Shown: positions 39,792-50,186, counted from the stretch's first letter. The stretch: 64,000 nucleotides of DNA from Lutimaribacter pacificus (GCF_900142185.1 NZ_FQZZ01000003.1:310001-374000); one strand, 5' to 3'. The notes: generated by a model not told the origin, from the letters alone. Numbers and translations are program-made.

Positions 39792-39827
39792 TCGCCTCCG
39801 GCGAGAGTATTTGGGGAACAGTGAAAA
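39792..39827 (+). repeat. GGAGTATTT-family repeat between betC and betB
   Basis: CGCCTCCGGCGAGAGTATTT followed by GGGGAACAGTGAAAA, similar to the copy at 53051 (opposite strand). It falls inside an operon, in the leader of betB. Confidence 0.55.
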
Positions 39828-39831
39828 CGGG

Positions 39832-41340
39832 TCATTCCCCGCGCGGGAACCGCTGGTTTTCTTCCAGGTCGTTCAGGTCCATGTGGTTGCGCATGTAGCG
39901 TTCGCTGGCCTTTTGCAGCGGCTGGTAATCCCACGGGAAATAGCCGCCCTGGCGCAGCGCCTCGTAGACGACCCATCGGCGGGCCTGGCTTTGGCGCACC
40001 TCGGCGTCGAAGCGTTCCAGATCCCAGCGCGCGGCGGCCATGATGCGGAAATGCTCCAGCGTGGCGGCATGGGCGGGATCACCGGCCAGGTTCGTCAGCT
40101 CCTGCGGATCGGCCTGCAGGTCGAACAGCTGTTCGGGATCGAGCGCGCAGTTGGTGTATTTCCACTGTCCCTCGCGCAGGGCGACCATCGGGGAATAGGA
40201 CGCCTCGGCCGCGTATTCCATCGCCACCGGCGATTTGCGCGCGGCACCCTGCCCCAGCGGCAGCAGGCTTTCGCCGGTGGTCCAGGGCATGACCTCGTCC
40301 ATCGGCACGCCGGCCAGGTCGCAAAGCGTCGGACAGATGTCGATGTTGGAGACCGGATCGGTGACGAGGCCCGGCTGCATCTGCGGCGCGGCAATCATCA
40401 GCGGCACGCGGGCCGAGCCTTCGTAGAAGGACATCTTGAACCACAGCCCGCGCTCGCCCAGCATGTCGCCGTGATCCGAGACGAAGAGGATGATCGCCTC
40501 CTGCCGGGTCGCCTCGAGCGCGGCGAGCACCTCGCCGATCTTGTCGTCGAGATAAGAGATATTGGCGAAATAGGCACGGCGCGAGCGGGCGATGTGATCG
40601 TCGGTGATATCGTAGCTGCGCCAGTCGTTCGCATCGAAAATGCGCCGGCTGTGCGGGTCGTGATCGTCATAGGCCATCGCCGGAACCTGCGGGGCAAGAT
40701 GGGCGCAATCCTCGTAGAGATCCCAGTATTTGCGCCGCGCCACGTAAGGGTCGTGCGGGTGGGTGAAGCTGACCGTCAGGCACCAGGGCCGCGCATCCTT
40801 GCCGCGGGCGAGGTCATAGACCTTTTGCGTGGCGTGGAACGCGACCTCGTCGTCATATTCCATCTGGTTGGTGATCTCGGCCACACCCGCGCCGGTGACC
40901 GAGCCCATGTTGTGATACCACCAGTCGATCCGCTCGCCCGGTTTGCGGTAATCGGGCGTCCAGCCGAAATCGGGCGGGTAGATATCGGTGGTCAGGCGCG
41001 ATTCGAACCCGTGCAGCTGGTCGGGGCCGACGAAATGCATCTTGCCGCTGAGGCAGGTGTAATAGCCCGCCCGCCGCAGGTGATGCGCGAAGGTCGGGAT
41101 GGACGAGGCGAATTCGGCCGCGTTGTCGTAAACGCCGGTCTGGCTGGGCAATTGCCCCGACATGAAGGCCGCCCGCCCCGGCGCGCAAAGCGGGCTGGCG
41201 GTATAGGCGTTGGCAAAACGGGTGGACCGCGCCGCCAGCCGGCGCAGGTTCGGCGCATGCAGCCAGTCGGCCGGCCCGTCGGGAAAGAAGGTGCCGTTCA
41301 GCTGGTCGACCATGAAGATCAGGATGTTGGGGCGTGTCAT
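39832..41340 (-). CDS. betC: Choline-sulfatase
   Basis: The 502-residue protein is a type I sulfatase. The formylglycine motif is SPLCAPGRA with C52 as the modified cysteine; other motifs are NILIFMVDQ (metal Asp), GKMHFVG and [11 protein letters not shown]. Length fits choline sulfatase. It hydrolyses choline-O-sulfate to choline and sulfate, feeding BetA. Its start overlaps the betI stop (ATGA). Confidence 0.95.
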   Translation of the reverse strand: MTRPNILIFMVDQLNGTFFPDGPADWLHAPNLRRLAARSTRFANAYTASPLCAPGRAAFMSGQLPSQTGVYDNAAEFASSIPTFAHHLRRAGYYTCLSGKMHFVGPDQLHGFESRLTTDIYPPDFGWTPDYRKPGERIDWWYHNMGSVTGAGVAEITNQMEYDDEVAFHATQKVYDLARGKDARPWCLTVSFTHPHDPYVARRKYWDLYEDCAHLAPQVPAMAYDDHDPHSRRIFDANDWRSYDITDDHIARSRRAYFANISYLDDKIGEVLAALEATRQEAIILFVSDHGDMLGERGLWFKMSFYEGSARVPLMIAAPQMQPGLVTDPVSNIDICPTLCDLAGVPMDEVMPWTTGESLLPLGQGAARKSPVAMEYAAEASYSPMVALREGQWKYTNCALDPEQLFDLQADPQELTNLAGDPAHAATLEHFRIMAAARWDLERFDAEVRQSQARRWVVYEALRQGGYFPWDYQPLQKASERYMRNHMDLNDLEENQRFPRGE

Positions 41341-41921
41341 TGCGCGGCCCTTTCCAGTTCGAGTTCGAGATAACCCAACACCTGCGCCACGGCCTGATCG
41401 CCGCGCGGCGTGTCGCGCCCCAGGCTTTGCTGCAGGTAGACACCGTCGATCAGCGCCGCGATCCGGTCGGCCGCACCCGCGGCGCGCGCACCGATCAGCG
41501 GGCGCAGCGCGTGGGTCAGGTTGCCGCGCAGCCGCCGCTGGTAGATCACCAGAAGGCGCTGCGCCTCGGGCGCGCGGCGGGCCAGCACGTAGAAATTCAT
41601 CCAGGCGGCCACCGTATCTGCGCGGAAATTGCGCGGGCTGAACGAGGCGCGCAAAATCGCCTCGACCCGGGCGCGCGGGGTGTCGGCCATCGCCAGCGCG
41701 CCGCGCACCTCGGCCGCGTAGACCCCCATCGTATAGCGCATCGCCGCGACGAGGATCTGCTCCTTGCCGCCGAAATAGTGATGCGCCAGCGCCGGGGACA
41801 TCCCCGCCCGGCGCGCGATCTGCGCGACACTGACATCCAGCGTGCCCGACCTGCCGATCTCGGCAATCGTGGCTTTCACCAGCGCGTCGCGGCGTATAGG
41901 CTCCATTCCGAGCTTGGGCAT
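41337..41921 (-). CDS. betI: BetI, TetR-family repressor of choline genes
   Basis: The 194-residue protein begins MPKLGMEPIRRDALVKATI and has a TetR helix-turn-helix (VAQIARRAGMSPALAHHYFGGKEQILV, residues about 28-54 in outline). The length and start match BetI. It represses the bet genes until choline is present. It is first in the minus-strand bet operon. The palindrome at 41965-41988 between it and choX is its likely operator. Confidence 0.93.
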   Translation of the reverse strand: MPKLGMEPIRRDALVKATIAEIGRSGTLDVSVAQIARRAGMSPALAHHYFGGKEQILVAAMRYTMGVYAAEVRGALAMADTPRARVEAILRASFSPRNFRADTVAAWMNFYVLARRAPEAQRLLVIYQRRLRGNLTHALRPLIGARAAGAADRIAALIDGVYLQQSLGRDTPRGDQAVAQVLGYLELELERAAQ

Positions 41922-41964
41922 GGTTTGCGACCCCCAGGTTGACCTCGAATGACCTAATTGGTTT

Positions 41965-41988
41965 TTTATTGATGCGTCAATCAATAAA
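41965..41988. promoter_or_regulatory. BetI operator between betI and choX
   Basis: TTTATTGAT and ATCAATAAA are perfect 9-base inverted arms around a 6-base spacer (GCGTCA). The AT-rich site stands out in GC-rich DNA and lies 44 bp from betI and 25 bp from choX, suited to control both directions. Confidence 0.8.
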
Positions 41989-42012
41989 AGCCGCACAACA
42001 GGGAGATCCCTC

Positions 42013-42939
42013 ATGAGCCTGAAACACACGCTGTCCGCCCTTGCCCTGATGGCCGCCGCGCCCGCGGCGCTGGCCGATTGCGGCACGGTGCGATTCTCGG
42101 ATGTGGGCTGGACCGACATCACCGCCACCACCGCCGCCGCCACCACCGTGCTCGGGGCGCTGGGATACGAGACGGATGTCAAGGTGCTGTCGGTGCCGGT
42201 CACCTATACCTCGATGGCCGCCGGCGATATCGACGTTTTCCTGGGCAACTGGATGCCCACGATGGAGGCCGACATCGCCCCCTACCGCGAGGCCGGCACC
42301 GTCGACACCGTGCGCGCCAACCTTGAGGGCGCGAAATACACGCTGGCCACCAATGCCAGCGGCGCCGAACTGGGCATCCGCGATTTCGCCGACATCGCCG
42401 CGCAGGCCGGGGCGCTGGACGAAACCATCTACGGGATCGAGCCGGGCAATGACGGCAACCGCCTGATCATGGACATGATCGCCGCCGATGCCTTTGGCCT
42501 GTCGGGGTTCGAGGTCAAGGAAAGCAGCGAACAGGGGATGCTGGCGCAGGTCGGCCGCGCCGACAGCCGGGGCGAGCCTGTGGTGTTCCTTGCCTGGGAA
42601 CCGCACCCGATGAACGCGAAATACGACCTGACCTACCTGACCGGCGGCGATGACTGGTTCGGCCCCGACCTGGGCGGCGCGACGGTCTATACCAACACCC
42701 GCGCGGGCTATGTCGCGGAATGCCCGAACGTGGGCAAGCTGTTGCAGAACATGGAGTTTTCGCTGGCAATGGAGAACGAGATCATGGGCGCGATCCTGAA
42801 CGACGGCGAAGACCCCGAGGATGCCGCCGCCGCATGGCTCAAGGCCAATCCCGGCGTGCTCGACGGCTGGCTGGACGGCGTGACCACGCAGGATGGCGGC
42901 GACGCGATGGCGGCGGTGACATCCGCCCTCGGCCTGTAA
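42013..42939 (+). CDS. choX: Choline ABC transporter substrate-binding protein
   Basis: The 308-residue protein has a signal peptide (MSLKHTLSALALMAAAPAALA, about 1-21) and an OpuAC/ProX-type domain: VGWTDITATTAAATTVL, AGDIDVFLGNWMP, and YLTGGDDWFGPDLGGATV with aromatic residues that can cage a quaternary amine. It delivers choline to ChoW/ChoV. It is the first plus-strand gene after the BetI operator. A LysE-family gene separates it from choW. Confidence 0.93.
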   Translation: MSLKHTLSALALMAAAPAALADCGTVRFSDVGWTDITATTAAATTVLGALGYETDVKVLSVPVTYTSMAAGDIDVFLGNWMPTMEADIAPYREAGTVDTVRANLEGAKYTLATNASGAELGIRDFADIAAQAGALDETIYGIEPGNDGNRLIMDMIAADAFGLSGFEVKESSEQGMLAQVGRADSRGEPVVFLAWEPHPMNAKYDLTYLTGGDDWFGPDLGGATVYTNTRAGYVAECPNVGKLLQNMEFSLAMENEIMGAILNDGEDPEDAAAAWLKANPGVLDGWLDGVTTQDGGDAMAAVTSALGL

Positions 42940-43029
42940 GATGCGCCCGGCGGGGCGTGCCCCCGGTGCCGCCCCGCCGCCTTCCCCCTTCACCCGCCGC
43001 ACCCTGCGCCAACCAGCACGGACCCCCTC

Positions 43030-43647
43030 ATGACGCCCGGTTTCCTCGCCCTGTTCCTGCCCGCCTGTTTCGCCCTGAACGCGGCGCCCGGGCCAAACAA
43101 CCTGCTGGCCTTCGCCAACGCCTCGCGCCTGGGGTTCTGGCCGGCGCTTCTGGGCGGCATGGGGCGGCTGCCCGCCTTCACCGCGATGATCGCGCTGGTC
43201 GCGCTTGGGCTGGGCGCGCTGCTGGCGGCGTCGGAAACCGCCTTCACGGCGGTGAAATACGCCGGGGCGGCCTATCTGGTCTATGTCGGCTGGAAGCTCT
43301 GGCGCGCACCCGCCCCCGCGGGCGCCGGCGACACCGGGCACGAGGCCCGGCCGTTCGCACTGGCGCGGCGTGATTTCCTGATCGCCATCGGCAATCCCAA
43401 GGCCATCGCCATCTTCACCGCCTTCTTCCCGCAATTCGTCGATTTCACCCAGCCCGTCGGCGCGCAGTTCCTTGTGCTGGGCGCGCTGTTCCTGGCGCTG
43501 GAGCTGGGGGCGGTGGCGCTTTACGCGGGGATGGGGCGGCTGACCGGCGGGTTCCTCACGCCGCTGCGGCTGCACCGGCTGAACCGGGGCGTGGGCGGCT
43601 TCCTGATCTTTTCGGGGCTGGCCATGGCGCTGGACCGGGGACGCTGA
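43030..43647 (+). CDS. LysE/RhtB-family exporter inside the cho operon
   Basis: The 205-residue protein has the LysE-family start (FALNAAPGPNNLLAFANASRLGF) and about six membrane helices, with the family segment IAIGNPKAIAIFTAFFPQFVDF. These proteins export amino acids or related small molecules. It lies 90 bp after choX and 3 bp before choW, so it is co-transcribed. An exporter placed within a choline uptake operon is unusual; it might release surplus solute. Confidence 0.88.
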   Translation: MTPGFLALFLPACFALNAAPGPNNLLAFANASRLGFWPALLGGMGRLPAFTAMIALVALGLGALLAASETAFTAVKYAGAAYLVYVGWKLWRAPAPAGAGDTGHEARPFALARRDFLIAIGNPKAIAIFTAFFPQFVDFTQPVGAQFLVLGALFLALELGAVALYAGMGRLTGGFLTPLRLHRLNRGVGGFLIFSGLAMALDRGR

Positions 43648-43650
43648 GCG

Positions 43651-44484
43651 ATGGACTGGCTGACCGACAACAAGATCCCCGTCGGCGACTGGGCCGAGGA
43701 CGGGTTCGACTGGCTGCAACGCAATTTCGCGCTGGTGTTCGACGGGCTGTCGGACGCGCTGGAAACCCTGATCGACGCGATCCTGTGGGTGCTGCAGACG
43801 CCGCACCCGCTGATCGTGATCGGGGCCTTCGCCGTGCTGGCCTTTGGCCTGCAACGCCGCTGGCAGGCGCCCGCGCTGATCGTGGCGGGGTTTCTCTTCA
43901 TCCTCAACCAGGGGTATTGGGAGGAAACCACCGAAAGCCTGACGCTGGTGCTGTCGGCCTGCGTGGTCTGCATGGGGCTGGGCGTGCCCGTCGGCATCGC
44001 CGCGGCCCACCGCCCGCGCCTTTACGCCGCGATGCGGCCCGTGCTGGACCTGATGCAGACATTGCCCGCCTTCGTCTATCTCATTCCCGCGATCGTGTTT
44101 TTCGGCATCGGCATGGTGCCGGGGCTGATCGCCACGGTGATCTTCGTGCTGCCCGCGCCGATTCGCCTGACCCATCTGGGCATCACCGCCACGCCCCAGC
44201 CGCTGCTCGAAGCGGCGCAAGCCTTCGGCGCCACCCCGCGCCAGACGCTGTGGAAGGTCGAACTGCCCTACGCGCTGCCGCAGATCATGGCGGGGCTGAA
44301 CCAGACGATCATGCTGTCGCTGTCGATGGTGGTGATCGCGGCGCTGGTGGGGGCCGACGGGCTGGGCGTGCCGGTGGTGCGCGCGCTGAACCAGGTGAAT
44401 ACCGGGCTGGGCTTTGAATCCGGCTTTGTCATCGTGGTGCTGGCGATCCTGCTGGACCGGCTGCTGAGGGTGAACCGGAAATGA
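43651..44484 (+). CDS. choW: Choline ABC transporter permease
   Basis: The 277-residue permease has an N-terminal DWLTDNKIPVGDWAEDGFDWL segment of the ProW/ChoW type, about six membrane helices and the EAA loop LLEAAQAFGATPRQTLWKVELP. The N-terminal part is short compared with ProW. It overlaps choV by 4 bp (ATGA). It forms the membrane channel for choline with ChoX and ChoV. Confidence 0.93.
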   Translation: MDWLTDNKIPVGDWAEDGFDWLQRNFALVFDGLSDALETLIDAILWVLQTPHPLIVIGAFAVLAFGLQRRWQAPALIVAGFLFILNQGYWEETTESLTLVLSACVVCMGLGVPVGIAAAHRPRLYAAMRPVLDLMQTLPAFVYLIPAIVFFGIGMVPGLIATVIFVLPAPIRLTHLGITATPQPLLEAAQAFGATPRQTLWKVELPYALPQIMAGLNQTIMLSLSMVVIAALVGADGLGVPVVRALNQVNTGLGFESGFVIVVLAILLDRLLRVNRK

Positions 44485-45506
44485 GCGCGGTCAGCTTCCA
44501 CAATGTCTCGATCGTGTTCGGCGACCGGCCGGACAGCGCCCTGCCGCTGATGGACCAGGGCAAATCCCGCGAAGAGGTGCAGCGCGACACCGGGCAGGTG
44601 CTGGGCGTGCACGATTGCAGCCTCGAGGTGGCCGAGGGCGAAATCCTCGTGCTCATGGGCCTGTCGGGCTCGGGCAAATCCACGCTGTTGCGCGCGGTCA
44701 ACGCGCTGAACCCGGTGGTGCGCGGCCATGTCGAACTTGCCACCCCCGAGGGGCGTGTGAACGTCACCCGCGCCGATGCCGCCACCCTGCGCCGGCTGCG
44801 GCAGAAAACCGTGGCGATGGTGTTCCAGCAATTCGGCCTGCTGCCCTGGCGCAGCGTGCGCGAGAACGTCTGGCTGGGGCTGGAACTGGCCGGGATGGCG
44901 AAACCCGACCGCAGCGCGCGCACCGACGAGGAGCTGGCGCTGGTCGGCCTGTCCGACTGGGCCGACCGCAAGGTGGCCGAGCTGTCGGGCGGGATGCAGC
45001 AGCGCGTCGGCCTTGCCCGCGCATTCGCCACCCGCGCCCCTGTCCTGCTGATGGACGAGCCGTTTTCGGCGCTCGACCCGCTGATCCGCACCCGGCTGCA
45101 GGACGAGCTGCTGGAGCTGCAGGAAAAACGCAAGCGCACGATCATCTTCGTCAGTCACGACCTGGACGAGGCGTTCAAGATCGGCAACCGCATCGCCATC
45201 ATGGAGGGCGGGCGGATCGTGCAATGCGGCACCCCGCAACAGATCTTCACCGATCCCGCCACCGATTACGTGGCCGATTTCGTGGCCCATATGAACCCGC
45301 TGGGCGTGCTTTGCGCGCGCGACCTGATGGAGCCCGCGACCGGCACCCCCACAGGCACCCTGCCCGAGGACGCCACGATCCAGCAGGTGATGGCGGCGGC
45401 GCGCGATGCCGATGCGCCGCTGGGCGTCACCCGCGACGGCGCGGTGGTGGGCCAGATCACCCGCGCGCGGATATTCCAGAAACTGCTGGACCCGCGCAGC
45501 CCCTGA
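44481..45506 (+). CDS. choV: Choline ABC transporter ATP-binding protein
   Basis: The 341-residue ATPase has a Walker A motif (GLSGSGKST), Q-loop (QQFGLLPWRSV), the ABC signature LSGGMQQRVGLARAF, Walker B (VLLMDEPFSALDP) and the H-loop His (FVSHDLDEA). The C-terminus carries a CBS-like segment, as in ProV/ChoV. It ends the plus-strand cho operon, 18 bp from a convergent EamA gene. Confidence 0.94.
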   Translation: MSAVSFHNVSIVFGDRPDSALPLMDQGKSREEVQRDTGQVLGVHDCSLEVAEGEILVLMGLSGSGKSTLLRAVNALNPVVRGHVELATPEGRVNVTRADAATLRRLRQKTVAMVFQQFGLLPWRSVRENVWLGLELAGMAKPDRSARTDEELALVGLSDWADRKVAELSGGMQQRVGLARAFATRAPVLLMDEPFSALDPLIRTRLQDELLELQEKRKRTIIFVSHDLDEAFKIGNRIAIMEGGRIVQCGTPQQIFTDPATDYVADFVAHMNPLGVLCARDLMEPATGTPTGTLPEDATIQQVMAAARDADAPLGVTRDGAVVGQITRARIFQKLLDPRSP

Positions 45507-45524
45507 CCCGGCTGCCCGCCCCGC

Positions 45525-46433
45525 TCAGACCTTGGTGGCGGGCGCGGCGGGCGTCACCGCGCGGCGTTTCAGCACCGCCTCGCGCCAGGTGATGAAACTG
45601 ACCGAGGCAAGGATCACCAGCCCGCCGAAGATCACCCACGGGTCCACCGCCTCGTCGAAGAACAGCACGCCCACCAGCACCGCCCAGACCAGTTGCAGGA
45701 AGGTGACGGGCTGCGTCACCGTCAGCGGCGCGCAGCGAAAGGCCAGCGTCATTGTGTAATGCCCCGCCGTCGCCAGGCAGGCCACGCCGAACAGCACCAC
45801 GATGGCGTGCATATCGGGCGTCACCCAGACGCTGGCCGCCATCGGCGCCAGCCCCACCGTCACCCACAGCGACATCATCCCCACCACGACGATGGCATTC
45901 ACCTCGTCCGTCAGCACCTTGGCCAGAAGGTAGGAGGCCCCGAACACCACCGCCGCCACCAGCATCGCCATATGGCCCGGTCCCACCTCGCGGAAGCCGG
46001 GGCGCAGGATGATCACCGCGCCCACCAGCGCCACGATCACCGCCATCACGCGCCGCGCCGCCAGCCGCTCGCCCAGAAACAGCGCCGCACCGATCGTGAC
46101 ATAGATCGGCGCCAGGTAATTCATCGCCGTGACATCGGCGATGGGAATGCGCGCCATGGCAAAGAACCACAGCACCACCCCCACCGAATGCGCCAGCCCG
46201 CGCACCGCGAACAGCCCCCATTGCCGCCGCGTCAGCCGCGTGTTGAGGATCGGCCGGATCATCGGAATGAAGAATACCAGCCCCAGCGCATAGCGGATAA
46301 AGGCCGCCTGCGGCGAGGGGATATCGGTGCCGAGATACTTGACCAGTGCCGTCACGCCGACGAACAGCACGCCGGTCACCAGCATCCAGAACACGCCCAG
46401 GACCGGGCGCTGCGTCGGGGGAGATATACTCAT
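45525..46433 (-). CDS. EamA/DMT-family transporter
   Basis: The 302-residue protein has ten predicted membrane helices in two EamA repeats (for example ALVKYLGTDIPSPQAAFIRYALGLVF, residues about 26-50 in outline, and VTFLQLVWAVLVGVLFFDE). The start at 46433 (MSISPPTQ) is preferred to a GTG five codons upstream. Drug/metabolite transporters of this type export amino acids or metabolites. The substrate is unknown. Confidence 0.85.
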   Translation of the reverse strand: MSISPPTQRPVLGVFWMLVTGVLFVGVTALVKYLGTDIPSPQAAFIRYALGLVFFIPMIRPILNTRLTRRQWGLFAVRGLAHSVGVVLWFFAMARIPIADVTAMNYLAPIYVTIGAALFLGERLAARRVMAVIVALVGAVIILRPGFREVGPGHMAMLVAAVVFGASYLLAKVLTDEVNAIVVVGMMSLWVTVGLAPMAASVWVTPDMHAIVVLFGVACLATAGHYTMTLAFRCAPLTVTQPVTFLQLVWAVLVGVLFFDEAVDPWVIFGGLVILASVSFITWREAVLKRRAVTPAAPATKV

Positions 46434-46476
46434 GCCGGCATTGAACACATGTTAACGGGTTAACCGCAAGGGGGGC

Positions 46477-47073
46477 TCAGCCCCCGAGCGCCAGTTTTGC
46501 CGCGATCCCCCACATCACCGCCCCCACCAGCAGGTCGAGAAGGCGCCACGCCACCGGCCGCGCGAAAAGCGGCGCCAGCAGCCGCGCGCCATAGCCCAGC
46601 GAAAAGAAGAACACGAAGCTGGCCGTCATCGCCCCCAGCGCGAAACCCAGCCTGTCGTCATACTGGGCCGAGACCGCGCCCAGCAGGACCACCGTGTCCA
46701 GATAGACATGCGGGTTCAGCCAAGTCAGCGCCAGGCAGGTCAGAAGCGCCGCGCGCAGGCTGCCCGCCGCCTGCCCGGCCTCCATCGTCTCGCCGCCGCG
46801 CCACGCGGCCAGAAAGGCCCGCCCGCCATAGACGAACAGGAACGCCGCCCCGCCATAGCGCATCACCGGCTCCAGCCAGGGCACCGCCCTTGCCAGCGCG
46901 CCGAACCCGGCAACCCCCGCCGCGATCAGCAACGCATCCGACAGCGCGCAGGTCAGCACGATGGGAAACACATGTTCCCGCCGCAGCCCCTGCCGCAGCA
47001 CAAATGCGTTCTGCGCGCCGATCGCAAGGATCAGGGAAAATCCAAGGGAAAACCCCGCCAGTACCGCAACCAT
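46477..47073 (-). CDS. argO: LysE/ArgO-family amino acid exporter
   Basis: The 198-residue protein has the ArgO-type start (GFSLILAIGAQNAFVLRQGL) and six membrane helices, with LTCLALTWLNPHVYLDTVVLLGAV as the second conserved block. ArgO exports arginine and perhaps lysine. The LysR regulator ArgP/LysG, commonly divergent from argO, is absent; the 443-bp region upstream has no convincing gene. It lies 43 bp upstream of the EamA gene, in the same direction. Confidence 0.85.
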   Translation of the reverse strand: MVAVLAGFSLGFSLILAIGAQNAFVLRQGLRREHVFPIVLTCALSDALLIAAGVAGFGALARAVPWLEPVMRYGGAAFLFVYGGRAFLAAWRGGETMEAGQAAGSLRAALLTCLALTWLNPHVYLDTVVLLGAVSAQYDDRLGFALGAMTASFVFFFSLGYGARLLAPLFARPVAWRLLDLLVGAVMWGIAAKLALGG

Positions 47074-47516
47074 CGTCCTGCCCCTCCTGCACAATGCGTG
47101 CGATAGCCCGCGGCGCAGCGGCGTGCAATGCTCGCATTTCGCCCCGCCAGCCACGCCGCAGCGCCCTTGCGTTCAGCCCGGAGGATAACGTGCAGATCGG
47201 GCAGAAAAGGTCAATGAACAGCACATATTCTGTGGATAAGCGCAAGGGTACGGTCCGGTTTTCGCAAGCCTATCGCACCGTCGATAAGCCGGACGCCGGA
47301 GACGGATCGCCCCAACGGGTTGCGCAGGCATTAAGATATGGTGGCAGCTTTATGCTTCAGACGGCTGATTTTCATCGGTTTTCATCCCACCCTGCCTTTG
47401 CCGGGGATTCCGCGCCGAATTTACACAAAACGGCCGCATCGCCGATCATCGCAGACCAGACATGAAAAAGGCGCCGCATGTTGCGGCGCCCCAACGGTTT
47501 TTCCTTATTCCGGCAG
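47074..47516. other. 443-bp gap between argO and yebC
   Basis: A frame at 47214-47465 (84 codons) has no recognisable domain and no clear ribosome site. A sequence equal to a DnaA box (TGTGGATAA at 47231-47239) occurs once. The stretch 47330-47470 is less GC-rich than its surroundings. The yebC terminator lies at 47464-47490. The argO promoter must be in the first 140 bp, but I could not place it. Confidence 0.6.
47464..47490 (-). terminator. Rho-independent terminator of yebC
   Basis: GGCGCCGCA, loop (three bases), TGCGGCGCC; on the minus strand it is followed by TTTTTCATG. It lies 27 bp beyond the yebC stop. Confidence 0.9.
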
Positions 47517-48257
47517 TCAAAGCTGCGCCATCACCTCGTCCGAGGCTTCGAAATTGGTGGTGACGCGCTGCACGTCGTCGTCATCTTCCAGCGCCTCGAT
47601 CAGCTTCATCAGCTTCTGCATCCCGTCGAGGTCCAGTTCCGTCGTGGTGGTGGGCCGCCACACCAGCTTGGTGCTTTCGCTTTCGCCCAGTTCCGCCTCA
47701 AGCGCGGTGGCCACGTCGTTCAGGTCGGTATCGGCGCACCAGATCACGTGGCCATCCTCACTGCTTTCCACGTCCTCGGCCCCGGCCTCGATCGCGGCCA
47801 TCATGACGGTGTCGCCATCGCCCGCATCGGCGGGATAGACGACCTCGCCCTTGCGTTCGAACATGAAACCGACGCTGCCCGTCTCGCCCAGGTTGCCGCC
47901 GTTCTTGGAAAAGGTCGAGCGCACGTTCGACGCGGTGCGGTTGCGGTTGTCGGTCATCGCCTCGACGATCACCGCGACACCGCTGGGGCCATAGCCCTCA
48001 TAGCGGATTTCCTCGTATTCATCGCCCTCGCCGCCGACGGCCTTCTTGATGGCGCGCTCGATATTGTCCTTGGGCATGGATTGCGACTTGGCCTCTTTCA
48101 CCGCAAGGCGCAGGCGCGGGTTCTTGTCGGGGTCCGGGTCGCCCATCTTGGCCGCGATGGTGATTTCCTTCGACAGCTTGGAAAACAGCTTGGCCCGCAC
48201 GGCGTCCTGACGCCCCTTGCGATGCTGGATGTTTGCCCATTTTGAATGGCCGGCCAT
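47517..48257 (-). CDS. yebC: YebC/PmpR-family protein
   Basis: The 246-residue protein has the family N-terminus [18 protein letters not shown], the acidic middle and ending ([12 protein letters not shown]) and the typical length of about 245. Members act as transcription regulators or help translation through proline stretches. The start at 48257 gives the invariant MAGHSKW. It has its own terminator. Confidence 0.96.
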   Translation of the reverse strand: MAGHSKWANIQHRKGRQDAVRAKLFSKLSKEITIAAKMGDPDPDKNPRLRLAVKEAKSQSMPKDNIERAIKKAVGGEGDEYEEIRYEGYGPSGVAVIVEAMTDNRNRTASNVRSTFSKNGGNLGETGSVGFMFERKGEVVYPADAGDGDTVMMAAIEAGAEDVESSEDGHVIWCADTDLNDVATALEAELGESESTKLVWRPTTTTELDLDGMQKLMKLIEALEDDDDVQRVTTNFEASDEVMAQL

Positions 48258-48413
48258 TATGCACTCCCCGCGGAAAAACTTGCGCACGTGTCTATAGGCG
48301 AAACGCCGGGGCAGGTTCAATCCCCCTGCATGGCCCTTCCTGTCACCCGGCCGGGGGGCGGGCCGGCCTGCCCCCCCCGTGACCTGCCCGCGCAAAGCGT
48401 CTAAACCTTGGCC

Positions 48414-50186
48414 ATGACCCAGGACCAGATCATATTATTCACGCTTTTCGCCGGCGTTTTCGCCATGCTGCTGTGGGGGCGCTACCGCTATGACATCGTT
48501 GCCTTTTCCGCGCTGATGCTCGGCGTCGTCCTGGGGGTGGTGCCGACCGACCAGGCCTTTGCCGGCTTCGGCCATCCCGCCACGCTGGTGGTGGCGCTGG
48601 TGCTGGTGGTGTCGACGGGGCTGATGCGCTCGGGCGCGGTGGGGCTGATCACCCGCACGCTGATCGACAGCGGCCGCAGCCTGGGCGGCCATATCGCGCT
48701 GATGGGCGGCGTGGCGGGGGTGCTGTCGGCCTTCATGAACAACGTGGCCGCGCTGGCGCTGCTGATGCCGGTCGACATCCAGACCGCGCGCAAGGCCGGG
48801 CGCAGCCCCGCGCTGTCGCTGATGCCGCTGTCCTTTGCCACCATCCTGGGCGGCATGGCCACGCTGATCGGCACGCCGCCCAACATCATCATCGCGGCGA
48901 TCCGGGGCGACAGCCTGGGCGAACCCTTCGCGATGTTCGATTTCGCCCCGGTGGGGGCGCTGACCGCCCTTGTCGGGCTGGTCTTCGTCGCCACGATCGG
49001 CTGGCGGCTGATCCCGCAGCGCGACGACGCGATGGCCGAGGTGCGCGATTTCACCGCCTATATCGCCGAACTGACGGTGCCCGAGGGGTCCGACCTGATC
49101 GGTCGCCGCGTGGCCGAGGCGATCCCCGACGCCGACGAGGCCGATGTCGCCATCATCGGGCTGGTGCGCAGCGGCAAGCGGCTTTACGGCAGCGCCCACA
49201 ACACCGAGATCCGCGAAGGCGACGCGCTGGTTCTCGAAGCCTCGCCCGAGGCGCTGGACGAGTTCCGCAGCACGCTGGGCCTGGCCTTTTCCGACGAAAC
49301 CCGCGCCGGCCACCTGAAGGCCGAGGGCGAAGGGCTGGCTCTGCTGGAACTCGTGGTGCCCGCCGATTCCCGCATCGTCGGCAAGACGGCGCAATCCGTC
49401 GGGCTGGCCTGGCGGCAGCGCGCGGTCCTGCTGGGTATTTCACGGCAGGGCCGACGCATCTCCAGGCAGGTGCGCAAGACCCAGGTCAAGCAGGGCGATA
49501 TCCTGCTGGTGCTGGCCCCGCGCGACCGCGCGCCGGACATCGCCGACTGGCTGGGCTGCCTGCCGCTGGCCGATCGCGGCTTTGCCCTGACCGACAACAG
49601 CAAGACCTGGACCGCCATCGGGCTGTTCGCGGCGGCGGTGGCGCTGGCGAGTTTCGGCTTGCTCTACCTGCCGATCGCGCTGGGGATCGTGGTAGTGTTC
49701 TATGCGTTGCTCAGGATCGTGCCCCTGCACGAGCTTTACGACAGCATCGAGTGGCCGGTGATCGTGCTGCTGGGCTCGATGATCCCGCTGGGCGCCGCGC
49801 TGGAACAGGCCGGCGGCACCGCACTGATCGCGGGCGGGCTGGTCGGGCTGACCGCGGGCTGGCCGGCCTGGGCGATCCTGACCGTGCTGATGGTCGTCAC
49901 CATGACCCTGTCGGACGTGCTGAACAACACCGCCACGGCCATCGTCGCCGCCCCCGTGGGCATCCAGATGGCGCAATCGCTGGGCGTGTCGCCCGACCCG
50001 TTCCTGATGGCGGTGGCCATCGCCGCCTCATCTGCCTTCCTGACGCCCATCGGGCACAAGAACAACACGCTGGTGCTGGGCCCCGGCGGCTACCGCTTCG
50101 GCGATTACTGGCGGATGGGCCTGCCGCTCGAGGTGCTGGTGATCGCGGTATCGGTGCCGCTGATCCTGCTGTTCTGGCCGTTGTGA
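48414..50186 (+). CDS. SLC13-family permease with RCK_C domains (A)
   Basis: The 590-residue protein has membrane helices on both sides of two central TrkA-C/RCK_C domains (around residues 205-375; [19 protein letters not shown] and [19 protein letters not shown]). Hallmarks are [13 protein letters not shown] and [19 protein letters not shown], the paired Asn/Thr motifs of divalent-anion transporters. It could move sulfate, dicarboxylates or another anion with Na+. A paralogue lies convergently at 50300-52078. Confidence 0.88.
   Translation: MTQDQIILFTLFAGVFAMLLWGRYRYDIVAFSALMLGVVLGVVPTDQAFAGFGHPATLVVALVLVVSTGLMRSGAVGLITRTLIDSGRSLGGHIALMGGVAGVLSAFMNNVAALALLMPVDIQTARKAGRSPALSLMPLSFATILGGMATLIGTPPNIIIAAIRGDSLGEPFAMFDFAPVGALTALVGLVFVATIGWRLIPQRDDAMAEVRDFTAYIAELTVPEGSDLIGRRVAEAIPDADEADVAIIGLVRSGKRLYGSAHNTEIREGDALVLEASPEALDEFRSTLGLAFSDETRAGHLKAEGEGLALLELVVPADSRIVGKTAQSVGLAWRQRAVLLGISRQGRRISRQVRKTQVKQGDILLVLAPRDRAPDIADWLGCLPLADRGFALTDNSKTWTAIGLFAAAVALASFGLLYLPIALGIVVVFYALLRIVPLHELYDSIEWPVIVLLGSMIPLGAALEQAGGTALIAGGLVGLTAGWPAWAILTVLMVVTMTLSDVLNNTATAIVAAPVGIQMAQSLGVSPDPFLMAVAIAASSAFLTPIGHKNNTLVLGPGGYRFGDYWRMGLPLEVLVIAVSVPLILLFWPL

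Noticed and set aside
47231-47239. TGTGGATAA, a perfect DnaA box, as a sign of a replication origin
   Set aside because: A single box without clustering, AT-rich unwinding region or origin-linked genes; likely chance.
47214-47465. An 84-codon plus-strand frame between argO and yebC
   Set aside because: No ribosome site, no domain, and it ends in the yebC terminator; codon use is unlike neighbouring genes.
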